A stretch of 64,000 bases of DNA from contig JASFAU010000009.1 of NCBI GenBank assembly GCA_039704465.1, positions 186,001 through 250,000 on the forward strand. Reading direction: 5' to 3'. Within the stretch, counting starts at the first letter, position 1; each line of letters opens with the position of its first letter. This DNA comes from Plasmodiophora brassicae. Its lineage: Eukaryota > Endomyxa > Phytomyxea > Plasmodiophorida > Plasmodiophoridae. This document shows, in pieces, positions 44,665 to 55,500 of this stretch. The position numbers and the translations under genes were made by a program. Below the pieces are notes generated by a model that ran no database searches, had not been told where the DNA came from, and worked only from the letters and a program-made list of their open reading frames with translations.

Positions 44665-46881
44665 TTATGCGGACCGTATGCAGCGCTCAGCGAACGGCTT
44701 CCAGACGGTCGCCACACGTAACTTAATGTTAAACGCATTGCCCAGCCCTCGAAGTAAGAGGGAAACGCGTGATGCCATGACGAGCTCGTCGTCCTGTTCA
44801 GTGATAGGATCCACTCGTTCCGTCTCCTCCATGAACATTTGCAAGTTCAAGCCGCCCAGTACTGCACGTGAATTGAGTAGACCGAACAAGTCGACACACG
44901 AATCGCCTAACCGTCGGCGCTATCACGATCGAAGAAGAACAGAGCGCGTCTAAACAGACCCCCATTCAGAACAATGCGAGCACGGCCCGCTCAGCTAGCC
45001 GTCAAGCTACCTGTACGTGATGTCATCAATATTGTTCTTCGCTTGGTACCCGCCCTCATGCATCGCTCGCAGCACAGCGGGCCTGTCCTCGTCAGCAATG
45101 GCCTTAATGAGCCGTGCAAGGCTGAGCCTGGTCTCTTTGGAGATGTGCTTGACCTGCCCGAAATCTATCAGGCCCACCTTGCCGTTCTTCAGCAGCATAA
45201 TGTTTCCCGGGTGGGGGTCGCCATTGAAGGCCCCTAAATGCCAGTGAATAGGAAACCGGCGCAGCCAGCGGAAAGGGGTTGCTGACCATCGATAAATATT
45301 TGGTGCGCATGCACTGTTAACAGCAGGTTCAGGATTGCTGATAAGTTAATTTGCTTCTCCGACCACCTCAACACATGATCGCTATGAGACAAAACATATA
45401 ACGGAGCTGACATCCAGGCAAACCTGTATTCTCGCGGGCGCGCCAAACCGATTCGAACAGCGGTTTGGTTCATCGTGAATGCAAAGGTATTATGGATTAC
45501 ATCCATTATAGTCAGGAAGCAGTTAGCGACGGTCACGCGAAACCAGCTCTCCCATAACGATTGAGGCTTAACAACCCCTGTACATCATCCGGGTTCAGAG
45601 AAACCGGAAACAGAAACTACATGGCGCTGACCAAGGCTGATCTTCTGCCTCTGTTCGTCCTCAAGCTCGTGAAGAGTCTTGCCCATCTGCTTTGCGATTT
45701 TCTTGTACTGATCACGGATCCCATCGATCAGTTTCCGCCCATGCATTAACTCCATCACGAGCATATGCGTTCTGATCATAGACCCAGGTTAGTATTTCGT
45801 TGCCTCCAGTGACCATACGCCGCAACTTACGTGCACAGGTCCAGGTAAGGCTCGGGGATGTCCACTTTATGGCCCCAAACGGGCAAGATATTCTTCCTGA
45901 TCAGCGCCATATTTTCGGCTTCGCGACGATAATCGAACTCGGTCAAGAACTGTTTCTCGATTTCATTCATGTAGCCGAGATGTGCCGGCTGCGCAATCTC
46001 ACAGAACCTGTCGTCACGAATGTTCAAGAGCGAACGACACGTGATGAAGTACAAGGACAGACCGCTTCGCTGTCGCGATGTCATTGCGGAACTTGGCTTC
46101 GATACCCGGTATCTGAACCTTGATTGCAACCGGGCGGCCGTCTTTCAGTTTCGCTTTGTGCACCTGGCCGATGCTTGCGCACCCGATCGGCGCGAAATCG
46201 AAATCGTCAAACACGCTCTCGATGGGGGCCTGAAGTTCTCGTTCAATGATATGCCGAACGTCCTCGTCGGTCATGGGTGACGGCGCTTCATCTTGCATTC
46301 GTTTCGCCCAGTCCATATACCTATCGCATTGTAAGACGCCCTGGCGCCTGGGCAAAGCAAATGGTTCGCTAACTGCTTCGGCAGGAATTCGTCTCTTGTA
46401 GATCCGATCTACGAATAGGCAATCGAACGTGAACCCCCTGATAGTACTACAAACAAGTGAGGAACAGCAACCTGGGCCAGTTTCATGTAGAACCCTCTAA
46501 TTGGATGTCCTAAGACGCTGACACCGAAATGGGGATCGACCGCGCGCGTACCTCAAATCATAAACGAGTTTCTCCATGACGTGGGCGTACCGGTCGTGCA
46601 ACGCATTGAATGCCTCGTCCTGCTCCGCATCGGGCTTATCCTTGACCCACCACTGCACGGCTCGATAGTGGCCATATACCGGCATCGCCCGGGTCCTGGC
46701 GGCGATTATTCATCCGAGGGGACCGCTCTCCGCATACGCGCTCGCCCGCTTACCAGAAAATCGTCGAGCGCACCAGCCCCTCGTCATTCGCGACGACATA
46801 CGCCGCCGCTCCACCAATCGCCGCCCCTGCCAGCCCGAGCACGGGCAGCAACGCGCGCTGCCTGACGACGCCGGCCATCAT
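44665..46881 (-). CDS. ADCK/ABC1 (UbiB-family) atypical kinase
   Basis: The family supports mitochondrial or plastid lipid (coenzyme Q) metabolism. Many short exons. The start MMAGVVRQRALLPVLGLAGA contains an N-terminal TM or targeting helix. The KxGQ-type motif reads FYMKLAQ. Next come MTDEDVRHIIERELQ, FAPIGCASIGQVHKAKLKDG (Ala-rich loop), RPVAIKVQIPG (catalytic Lys), EKQFLTEFDYRREAENMALI, LVMELMHGRKL, NGDPHPGNIMLL (catalytic loop) and VGLIDFGQVKHIS (DFG). The last exon ends KPFAERCIRSA. The order matches ADCK1/ADCK5-like proteins. The intron from about 45240 to 45300 and the region 45310-45580 are AT-rich. Exact exon borders were not all resolved. Confidence 0.85.
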
Positions 46882-47216
46882 CACCGACCGAACGACGTTC
46901 GCGGTTTGCCCTTCAGTGCCAAAAATACGTGCCGAAACCGAGCCGACGACATGGCCGTTGCCCTGCCGCCCTCCTCCCAACCCGCCAAACGTTAATTTCT
47001 GGAAACCTCGACGTGCGGGCCGCAGTTCGGCGGTCAGCTGACTGCGAGCTGCACACAGCGCCGGGAGTCACGGCCGCACTGAACTTTCGGGAGGGCATTG
47101 TTGTGGCCGTGGGGGCGCGGCTGCGCGAAGTTTTCATTGGCGCAGTCGCGTTCGGTGGGATGGGCCTGGGACTGCTGTCGCGGCCGCCAACGAGAGCGCC
47201 GTCGAGCCCGCGCGCC

Positions 47217-48481
47217 ATGCGCCTGCGCCGTCTGAGTTCCGGGCGATGCGTCGAGCTGCAGGAACCGGTGGCGCGGTCCCGGGGCATCGTTCTGGGCCGG
47301 TCGGAAGCGAGGACCGACGTCGTCGTCGGCGATTCGACAAAGATATCGAGGACGCATGCCGTGATCACACTGACCGAGCGCCACGAGTGGGTCATCGGGG
47401 ACCTGTCGTCAACCAATGGTCTTTACGTGAACGGCGTCCTGCGCAAACGCCATATCCTGAAACCGAATGACGTCATATCGTTCGTCGAACGGTGCCGTTT
47501 CGGATTCGTGTTCGAGGAGTCCCCTGCAGAGTGCCCCCCTGACAACGCCACTTCGGATCGGGTCGGCACCAAGCGGAAACGAAGCTCCAATGATGAACCC
47601 GACGCCGACGATGTTCGGGTTAGCAAACGGCAAGACATCATGTATGAACTGACGTGCAGGTATCGGGTGCACCCGTCTTGTTCTGTTGGTCTTCTGAGTG
47701 TACCTGCTTGACGGCCACAGCATTTGCTTGGAGCCCTATCTCGACCCGCTCACGTTCCAGTGCTCACATTCGTTCTGTCAGTCATGTATCGAGTTATGGC
47801 TGAGACAGAATTGCGAGTGTATGTAGAAGGCCTCCATGTAACTCTCGAGAGTACTCTTGGATTGGTAACGACCTACATAGGTCCCGTCTGCAGGACGCCT
47901 GTTACCAGGGATCCTGTGCCGTCTCTCAGCCTAAAGAACCAAGTTGAGCGCTGCCTATCGCCGCGAGACCTGACCGCGTACATGACGAGGAAAGCGGATG
48001 TCTGCACTGAGCGTGTTCGGGGTGCTTGTATGACTATACCCACTAAGGCAAGTGCGCCGTTTCAGGTCGAAAAGGAGTCGCTCCGAATGAAGCGTCGCGA
48101 GGTGAAAGTCACATCAACGCTGGCCGTTCTACATGTGGAGAAGCGTCGCATTGCCTGCGTCTTCGGTGCCTGGACTGATGCAAACGTGCGACTGCTTAAC
48201 AAGGGTGCGTTCCACTCGGCCCATCCTCTCCGTCCGTCGCCCCGTGTCTGATTTGAAACTTTCGTCCAACAGTGAACCGTAAACTATACGGCCGATCCAG
48301 ATCGCTGTTCATGGCCGCCATTGGCCTCACCGAGCAATCCATCCAGCAGCGGCCCGCATCTGAACTCCTTCAGGCGTACAGGAACCTGGGGGGCGTCCCA
48401 CCGGACAGCTCATCCGATGCGGACGTCGAATCCGTGCGTCAGTCCCTATGGCGATATATACGCTTCGGGTCCCCGCTCTAA
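47217..48481 (+). CDS. FHA-RING E3 ubiquitin ligase (RNF8/CHFR/Dma type)
   Basis: It would bind phosphothreonine and ubiquitinate partners, as in DNA-damage or mitotic checkpoint ligases. The start is MRLRRLSSGRCVELQEPV. FHA core: GIVLGRS, ISRTHAVITLTE and WVIGDLSSTNGLYVNG. A basic/acidic linker with KRKRSSNDEPDADD follows. The RING is split by two introns: 47660-47720 restores ELTCSICLEPYLDPLTFQ, and 47813-47880 (a GC-AG intron) restores RQNCPVCRT. The central part is CSHSFCQSCIELWL, so all eight C3HC4 ligands are present. A further intron near 48213-48271 leads to the C-terminal exon NRKLYGRSRSLFMAAIGLTE. About 380 aa. Confidence 0.85.
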
Positions 48482-48684
48482 TTCTAAACGTATCGATTGT
48501 TCATTCCATGCGGCGCTTCCCGATGGCCGATTGTTCCGCTCTGCTACCAACGCAGGCCGTCTTCTGGGTACCTATTGTATTGCGATGGGCACCATAAAGC
48601 GCGGACAGCGAAAGCGACGGGGTTGTCGTGGTGTGGTGCCCAGTTAGGCCGCGACTCGCGGGGCGTCATCACTGTTAGCGGACC

Positions 48685-49339
48685 ATGTCGTCGTACATGC
48701 TGCAGCGGATCAACGTGTCGCGCCTTCGCAAGGAGACGATGGCGGAATGGGTCCGGGACGTCGCCGAGACGTCCCGCATCCTGATGCTCGTGCATTTCAA
48801 CTCGGTGGCCGGGCTGGACGCCGCGCGGAAGGCCTGGAAGGTGGATGGCGCCTTCGCCAAACTCGTCAAGGTCACTGCTAGTTTCGTGTCGTGTACTTCA
48901 GGCAGTCGTGGTTCACTATGGGCGTTAGGTTCGTGTGGCTCGGATCGGTCTACAGCCAACGCGAGCGTCGTTCCTGGGACCAAGTCTTCGCGGTCCAACG
49001 GCCCTGGTGTACACGACGAAGCCGTCCCTGTTCGACGGCGATCGCTATGGCCAGAAAGCGATGGTGAAAGTCGCGAAACCTGCCGCCGATACAGGCGACG
49101 TCCTGTTCGTGGCCGCGTCCCTCGATGGCGTCCTCATCACTCGCGACGACCTGAAAGCGATGAAGACATCGCCGACGCCCGATCAGCAGCTGGCAACCGC
49201 TTTGTCATCGTTTCCGTTCTACAGTATCCCACGTTACGCCGAATCGCATGCCCACGATATGGTACGCGCTCTTCAGTTCCACGTTGAACGGCTCGAGAAG
49301 GCGGAGGACGCCCCTCCTGCTCAAGGGCTGCCTGCATGA
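48685..49339 (+). CDS. Mitochondrial ribosomal protein uL10 (L10)
   Basis: Base of the L7/L12 stalk on the mitochondrial large subunit. The first exon reads MSSYMLQRINVSRLRKETMA then SRILMLVHFNSVAGLDAARK and AFAKLVK. An intron of about 105 nt ends gtctacag. The second exon has GPTALVYTTKPSLFDGD, MVKVAKPAA, LFVAASLDGVLITRDDL and KAMKTSPTPDQQ, the characteristic L10 order. No strong presequence is seen before the conserved part. Convergent with the MFS gene, 35 bp apart. Confidence 0.75.
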
Positions 49340-49374
49340 ACGCGATAAAATATCGTTCCTTAGTTTAGTCCTGG

Positions 49375-51047
49375 TTAACTGGCTGCACATATGTCTACCA
49401 AACCCACTTCTTTCGAAGTCAGGCAACCTGGTTCGGGTTTGGGATATCTGAGGGACCCTGGTAGAGCGAACGAGGCCGCGACAAGGACGACAAGAAAGGT
49501 GCCCGCCACGACAAAGGGCAGGTACATGCACGCATTCACCTTCCCGAAGGACCAGAGCGCGCCGATTGTGACGATCCCGAACGCACGCGATAAGCTTGAG
49601 AATGAATGTGCCACGCCAGCAACTGTACCTTTCGTCGCACACGTGGTGCTGTGCACGCGCGCCGAGTCAGATTTCCACTCGAACGCAACTCAATTGAATG
49701 CGCCTTACGAATTGTTGATGAGGACAACGACACTGGTGAAGATGATGCCTTGGCCGAACCCGCGAACAATGACAATCACAAGGAGCATGGCCTGTGCATC
49801 GGGAAGCAACGACGGCAGGAAAACCGCAGGAATCGATACAGCCAGCATGAGGCATCCAAGTTGGAACGCCCGAACGTTTCCGAACCGGTCAGCAATCGGA
49901 GGGTAGATGACTAGTTGGCAAGCGCACCAAGCTATGCCTTGCGCCATCAAGAACAAGGCGATTCGCTCTCTCGCCAATGACAGCCCATGGCCCTTCGTCT
50001 CCTGTGTAAACAATGGGAACGCATGATCGGTTCCATAAAGGAAGAACGAAAACCATCCGTAAAACAGGATTGTCGTCGCTTCCAGGCGGTAAACCTTGAC
50101 GAACTCAATGACGCTCCAGCGCGATTGACGATTACCCGATGCATGTTCAATGGGTGCTTGGACAACTTCGTCGCGAAGCGACTGGAAGGAAGGCGTCTCA
50201 GGAAGAAACCACTGCAAGCACATAATGTCAGTCGCACACTACAACTGCAAAGACGAGGAAGGTGTACCAGACACGCGACCGCAATCGTCAACGACATAAT
50301 CGCAGATGTCAGAGACGGGAAGAAGCACGGTGCATATCCTAGCCCTGGCAAGGAAGCGCCAGACATCATGCCGCCGACCAGCGGTGACACGACAACCGCC
50401 AGGGCGAACATCAACATCGCGTTCGATGTGACACGAGACTGGTTGGCCGCAGTCGTGACATCGCCAATGTACGCTACAGAGCTCAACTCAACGAAGAGCG
50501 AACACCCGGTTGCCACAATAACACCGACCCTTCAACATTGCCAAGTTGCAATCGAGCAACCCGGTCAGGATTCTTGCCGTCAATGCGAGCGTATACGACG
50601 TGCTGATAGCAAATAGCAGCGAAGCGCCCACACTACAGCGTTTTCAGCGTCGGCGTCAATATTGATGTCTTCAGTGAGTGTTTACCTGCCGAACAGGCCG
50701 CTCAAGATCGCTTTCCGCCGTCCGAACCGGTCAGCAATGCGACCGTAGACGACTCCAGCGAGAGCACTGGCGAAGTAGTAGCTGGACGTCAGCCAAAACG
50801 AGTAGACCGGCGCGTGCTCTTCGGCGTATTCGACGCCCTGCTCAGCGGTCAAGAACGACTCCACGCTGCTCTTCAACTGAGCGGCACGACGTTAGCGTAG
50901 ACGGGACCAAACGCGCACAGTCAGCCGTACCATTGGGTAGATGAGCTGGATCTGTACGCCCTCGTTGAACATGACCAGGCAGATGAGCAGCTCGGATATC
51001 ACTGAGAGCCCCTGTGCGGATGCTTTCGGCGACGACGGAGACGCCAT
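49375..51047 (-). CDS. MFS transporter (ZIFL/Spinster-like)
   Basis: A 12-TM secondary transporter. The start is MASPSSPKASAQGLSVISEL, a helix with LLICLVMFNEGVQIQLIYPM. The intron (donor gtacgg, acceptor gctcag) joins to LKSSVESFLTAEQ, then YSFWLTSSYYFASALAG and the MFS A-motif GVVYGRIADRFGRRKAILSG. The next exons read VAAGTLAI... (about 50.5-50.2 kb, partly unresolved), ATTILFYGWFSFFLYGTDHA, LADRFG-like IADRFGNVRAFQLG, and the last exon PFVVAGTFLVVLVAASFALP. The substrate is unknown; the extended loop and motif A fit ZIFL1-type proton-coupled transporters. Several exon borders were not resolved. Confidence 0.75.
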
Positions 51048-52253
51048 CGTTACTCACCGCCAAACGTCGTGGTGGACGACTTTGACCCACGCAGTTTCGG
51101 TGCAGCAGTCTGCAGTTCACGTTTCGCACTTGTGCGGATGCCGAAAAGGGGGCCCGACTAACCTGCCGCGAACGACCAGCGGCCAGTCGGCCACTCCCAA
51201 CCCGGCAGCCGAGCAGCAATTCGTGTGGGCATCCAGCCTGGAAACGCCCGATTTACAATATTGACGTTATCGTTATTGAATCGTGCTGCGCAATCGTGGT
51301 ACATGACGTTTAGCACGCACGGACGCAGTGTGTGAGTGAGCGCATGGACGGGCACACGAGGTCCACGCGGCGGGTCCCCCGCCGAGGACCCCGCCAGAAC
51401 GGTCTTCTGCTAGGATGGTGCACCTGCTATCGAGCACTGTGCGTATCCTGTCAAATGGTGCAGTACATGGCGGCTGTTTCAAGTCGTGTTATTCTAGACA
51501 AATCGAGGATCCCGCTCTAGACGCTGCCCGGTCTGTCGATTCTAAGGGGTGGGGTCAACGTTCAAGCAAGCCATTTTCAGCATCGAACGGAGCCATCGGC
51601 CATTCCCAGATGCTGCGAGCCGCTATTTTTGACAGCTCCCCAGCACTTATCGGGACGCACGTCATCGAACAGTACCGCTGCATTGTCATTCGGCAGGAGC
51701 AGGAGCGCTCAGCATGAGCTGATCAGCCCGCGACAGGTGCTAGGCGTCTGATTTGTTCGTTTGGAGTTCCCAGGAGAATTTGAGTTCGCCATCGAAAACA
51801 AGCTACTCAAGAATGGACAGGGCCGACATCGCTTCGTACAGTGTACGCTGTGCACGTGGCAGGAGCGGCATCTGCTCGGGCCTGTTCTTTGCACACGCCG
51901 GATGCCGGATGTCGGCACATCATGTATACGGCCCCTGTTTGCTGTTTTCAAGCTGGAATAGACAGCGTAGTCGAGATTCAAGGGCGTGACGTTACGATTG
52001 ATGCCATACGTGCCACTGACCTCGCCGAGATTCTTCGCTCTTGTTAGGCAAAGAAATCCATGCGCATTTGTGCCGGCTTGGCAGAACCATTGGTGTCGAC
52101 GAGGACGATTGTCATGGTACCGTTGATGTTGGAAGACATCGGTAAGCAGCGTCACACGATCGAACGTGTTCTGCTTTGTAGTACCCAAGTTAATGTATAT
52201 TGTGTAGCCCATACAAATTCAGAACCCACCACCGGCCTGCCCTCGTCCAACCA
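51048..52253. other. Unassigned, possible small plus-strand gene
   Basis: At 51611-52047 a plus-strand series reads MLRAAIFDSSPALIGTHVIE, then (after a putative intron ending tttggag) FPGEFEFAIENKLLKNGQ, then GIDSVVEIQGRDVTIDAIRA and DLAEILRSC to a stop. The pieces look coding, but I do not recognise a family and one splice is unclear. A perfect 20-bp palindrome CCAACCATCATGATGGTTGG lies at 52248-52267 next to the HAUS4-like stop. Confidence 0.25.
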
Positions 52254-53176
52254 TCATGATGGTTGGGCGTTTGACCCCGGAGACAGTTGTTTGAGGAGGT
52301 CGCGATGTACGGCAATGGCTCTCGTAACTTCCGAGTACTCGCTGACGACGTGGTCGAAATCAGCGATGCCCTCGTACTGCTCTACTCGGCGACGTGCTGC
52401 ATTCAACGCCGATCTCTGCGCTTCGATGCTTGCTTGCAGAATCTACGCATGGACGAAATTCAGACGTATATCAACAATGTCGCCATCACCGTATTTACCC
52501 GGCGAATACAGTCGAGCGCTTTGCATGCTGCAGAAGAATATGTGTCCCTTAGCAGGATAGCATTCATCGATTGTAACTTTAGCTGAAACGCCACTGTGCG
52601 CTGCATAAGGACATCGACGGTCGTCTCATCTAAAGAGCGCTGCCGGCCGAGTTTATGGGACTTGACGAGATCTAAGGACAGGTCGATAGCCGTCCGCAGC
52701 AACTCATCGAGGGACGCCAGTCGAGCACGAACCGAGGCTCGCTGGTCTATAAGTTCGTTGCGAATCGACGTGATATCCGACTGCAGAGACGCGACACCAC
52801 CGTCTGCATCATCCATTTCCGAGGCGCCCAGCGACGCGCGAATACTCTCGATGATCACACTGAAATACCGCCGCGCGTCGGCAGCCGCCGATGCCGAGTG
52901 GATCGGCGCGCCCGGGTCGGAATCCCCAACGTATTCGTCGTGCAGGGCCCGCATTGCAACGTCCGCATGCGACGACGACGCAACAGCGTCGACGATCAGC
53001 GAGGCGCGCCAGGCGGCCGTCTGCGCGACCCGATGCGCTGCACGACGATCCTCCAGGGCGGCATCCGAATCCGCCACCGCCGTCGCGATCCGCCTGAGCA
53101 GGTTCGCCAGGTCCGGACGGCCAACCCCGTCGCACGCCGCTCTCAACGATTCCACGCCCAACGCCGAGGCAGACAT
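52254..53176 (-). CDS. Coiled-coil protein, HAUS4-like augmin subunit
   Basis: Augmin recruits gamma-tubulin to spindle microtubules. The start is MSASALGVESLRAAC. The body is helical (GRPDLANLLRRIATAVADSD; SDITSIRNELIDQRASVRAR; DELLRTAIDLSLDLVK). The part matching HAUS4 is near the C-terminus: FQLKLQSMNAILLRDTYSSA, CKALDCIRR, a 57-nt intron (donor gtaaat), then ILQASIEAQRSALNAARRR, VEQYEGIADFDHVVSEYSE and AIAVHRDLLKQL. This reproduces the HAUS4 pattern of LL-x-DTYT, AL-x-IR and YE...F...V-EY. Length of about 290 aa is shorter than human (about 360). Other coiled-coil proteins cannot be excluded. Confidence 0.55.
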
Positions 53177-53327
53177 TGGAAAAATGACGCCCCGCTTTTC
53201 GAATTGCACTGACAGGCGACAGCAGCCGCTGCTGCCACCCCATTAACATCGACACGCGCCAACGTCGCCGAATCCAACCATGCAGCACGCATCGATGTTT
53301 ATGAACCCCCTTTGGGACTTGGAATGG

Positions 53328-54099
53328 TCAAGCGCGGCCCAGGACGCGTAGAAGGCGGTCGAACCGGGGCCATCGGCGACGAGGGGGCGAGGGCCGCGTC
53401 ACCATGGCGACAACGGCGGTGAAGCACTGCGCGTGCTGGGCGTTGTCGTCCATGGCGCTAACCTCGAAGAACGGGCAACCCCACGATTTCGCTGGACGAA
53501 CGTTCAACCCACAGGGTCGGCCACCTATACATCGCATGGCTTACCAGTTCGACGACCTTCGCCAGTCAGGACTTCTCGTTGGTGTTCGCGGTCCGCCTTG
53601 TTGGACACTAGCACACTGAAATCTGTTAGGTATGCCTGTCACCCGGGAATCACAGGATCGGCGTTCTCACATCACAGCCTGGGATCCGTGCACAGCAACG
53701 ATTCGACGTCGAAGGTCGCATGCGTATTCCATCGATGCTCGCGACGTGATCGAGTACACGAGCACGAAGCAGCGGCAGCGAGCGATCCATGACTCCCGCA
53801 AGGCAGGATCTAGGTCGGGGCTGCCCCCCGTGTCCAGCAAATGTAATGCCCCGGTCTACCCGTCGATCAGAACGTGCTGGGATGAACGATAACACGGCAG
53901 CGAAGCCAACGCTCACCCTGGAGTTGGGCAGGATCGTGTCGTGACGAAAGTCGTCCTCGATGGTTGGGTCATAACGGGGAACGAACTGGCCGGTCACCGC
54001 TCGCATAATCAGTGCCGTCTTGCCAACGCCGGCAGCGCCCATCACTGCCATGCAGTATGGCGCATCGTCGTACGTCGGCACTTTCTGTGGCACCGGCAT
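53328..54099 (-). CDS. Ras-family small GTPase
   Basis: Molecular switch. Four exons. G1 is MAVMGAAGVGKTALIMRAV, G2 YDPTIEDDFRHDT. An intron of about 90 nt (donor gtgagc, acceptor gggtag) gives LPNSR|TGALHLLDTGGSPD, so G3 is DTGG, with Ser where Ras has Gln61. Then ESWIARCRCFVLVYSITSRA, and across another intron VLVSNKADREHQRE (G4 NKAD), VLTGEGRRTG and finally CPFFEVSAMDD (G5). The C-terminus is basic (RPSPPRRRWPRF) with no clear CaaX box. The Ser at the catalytic Gln position suggests slow or GAP-atypical hydrolysis. Closest to Ras/Rap/Rheb by motif order. Confidence 0.85.
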
Positions 54100-54188
54100 C
54101 TCTTCGCTGTGTGCAGGACAACGCTAACGACTAACGGAAGAGCCTGACGGCGTGAGTCACGGCGGACTGTGTATGTACCTGGCAGCGC

Positions 54189-54714
54189 CTAGGTCTGGCG
54201 ACCTTCGGCAACCACATTGTGCACTGCAACGATATCGTCGTACCCTTCCAGGATGCGAATTTTGATGTACCGGGCCGCTGCCATCACTGGCCGAGACGTC
54301 ACCTGGATCTCGCCGTCGTGGCTCTCCAAGTCTGCGAGACGAGGTCAGCGATACTGTCCGTTGTATGCGATTGCGCAACAGGGACCGATTTCGCAGACGG
54401 GCTGGAACGACAGCGGCTGTGGTGTTTCGCATCGCTCCACGGCCATGCGCTTCACTCGTCGGGATCGGCATTCGAGACGGTCGATCACGGACGGCTTGTC
54501 GAACGCCACGAGCAGGTCCTGCGGGTACAGGCCCGTGCTGACCCAGTACGTGTCCTCGTTCCTGAACACGGCAACACCGCGCTGAGCCATCACCGCCGTA
54601 TCCACAACCGCGAACGCATGCACACGCGTCGATGATGCTCGACGGCGGGTGCTGGTTCTCCATCGACGTCGCCACGAGCACCTCGCCGCCATTGGCACTC
54701 TGCGCCAGGTCCAT
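54189..54714 (-). CDS. Intraflagellar transport protein IFT25 (HSPB11)
   Basis: A subunit of IFT-B, partner of IFT27, in the flagellum. Three exons. The first reads MDLAQSANGGEVLVATSMEN then HPPSSIID. An intron (donor gtgtgc, acceptor gttcag) joins to ANEDTYWVSTGLYPQDLLVA and FDKPSVIDRLECRSRRVKR. A second intron ends tctcgcag and leads to SHDGEIQVTSRPVMAAARY, then IKIRILEGYDDIVAVHNVVA. The galactose-binding-like (DOC1/F5/8C-like) fold and the pairs HPP-x2-IIDxN..T-W-x-STG match human HSPB11. About 145 aa, the family length. Start 54714 (ATG). Divergent from the methyltransferase with 141 bp between starts. Confidence 0.88.
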
Positions 54715-54855
54715 TGCAGGTTGCACACTCTGACAGTGTCACGTCACTGGGAAGGCGGCTGCGCCGGCCGACGCGAACCACATTCGCGCGGGAGGAATGT
54801 GCCCTGCATCATTTAGGCAGGTAAGGTACGGACGGGGCACTTCCAAAATCGACGA

Positions 54856-55500
54856 ATGCGTTTAGTGACATCGTCGACAGCGGCGAATTACGGCGCGCGG
54901 GCGACGTCGTTCGCGTCGTGGGCGGAACAGCAGGGTGCTGCGGCGCGGACGGCACGGGAGCGGCTGAGCGAGTATCGCGAGCGTCCGTTCCAGGCGCTTC
55001 TGGACGTCGGATGCGGGAGTGGGCGCGATGCGATCGCGTTCGCGCGCGCTGGTGCCGGTCGTGTCGTTGGCGTGGACCCGTGCAGGGATCTGGTTGATAT
55101 CGCGATAAGGAACGCGACGTCCTCCCGTACGCCGTGCACGTTCCATGTCGGTGATATCGTGGATCCGCCTGTCACCTGGGACCCTGCGCTTCCGGACGAT
55201 ATCGAGTTCGACGGTGTGTTCGCGCTGGCGTCGTTATTTCACATTCCGAAACGCGACCTGCCTGAAGCGCTAGCGAACATCGCCCGAACGACCTCGCCTG
55301 ACGCCGTCATGCTTACGACATTCCCGGTCGGTGAGGGCGACGGTCCGATGCCCGATGGCCGGTGGCGAACGGCGTTAACGATGGACGAGCATGATCAGCT
55401 GCTGGCAAGTGCAGGGTTCGCACCCGTTAATCGATCGGCAATCTCGATCTACAACGGCGTCTGGGACACGGTCGTCTCACTCAAGAATACAGCGACTTGA
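54856..55500 (+). CDS. Class I SAM-dependent methyltransferase
   Basis: A single exon of 214 aa. Motif I is LLDVGCGSGRDAIAFARAGA, followed by VVGVDPCRDLVDIAI (acidic loop binding the SAM ribose), CTFHVGDIVDPP, DGVFALASLFHIPKRDLPEA (post-motif IV region) and VMLTTFPVGEGDG. No substrate-specific domain is seen. It resembles short bacterial methyltransferases of the UbiE/Methyltransf_11/25 type and lacks introns, unlike most neighbours, so horizontal transfer is possible. No signal peptide. Confidence 0.8.
   Translation: MRLVTSSTAANYGARATSFASWAEQQGAAARTARERLSEYRERPFQALLDVGCGSGRDAIAFARAGAGRVVGVDPCRDLVDIAIRNATSSRTPCTFHVGDIVDPPVTWDPALPDDIEFDGVFALASLFHIPKRDLPEALANIARTTSPDAVMLTTFPVGEGDGPMPDGRWRTALTMDEHDQLLASAGFAPVNRSAISIYNGVWDTVVSLKNTAT

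Noticed and set aside
53820..53940. An in-frame TAG in the Ras-type GTPase
   Set aside because: It disappears if the acceptor is taken as gggtag, which gives a protein of exactly the expected spacing between switch I and DTGG. TAG is used as a stop by other genes here, so recoding is not needed.
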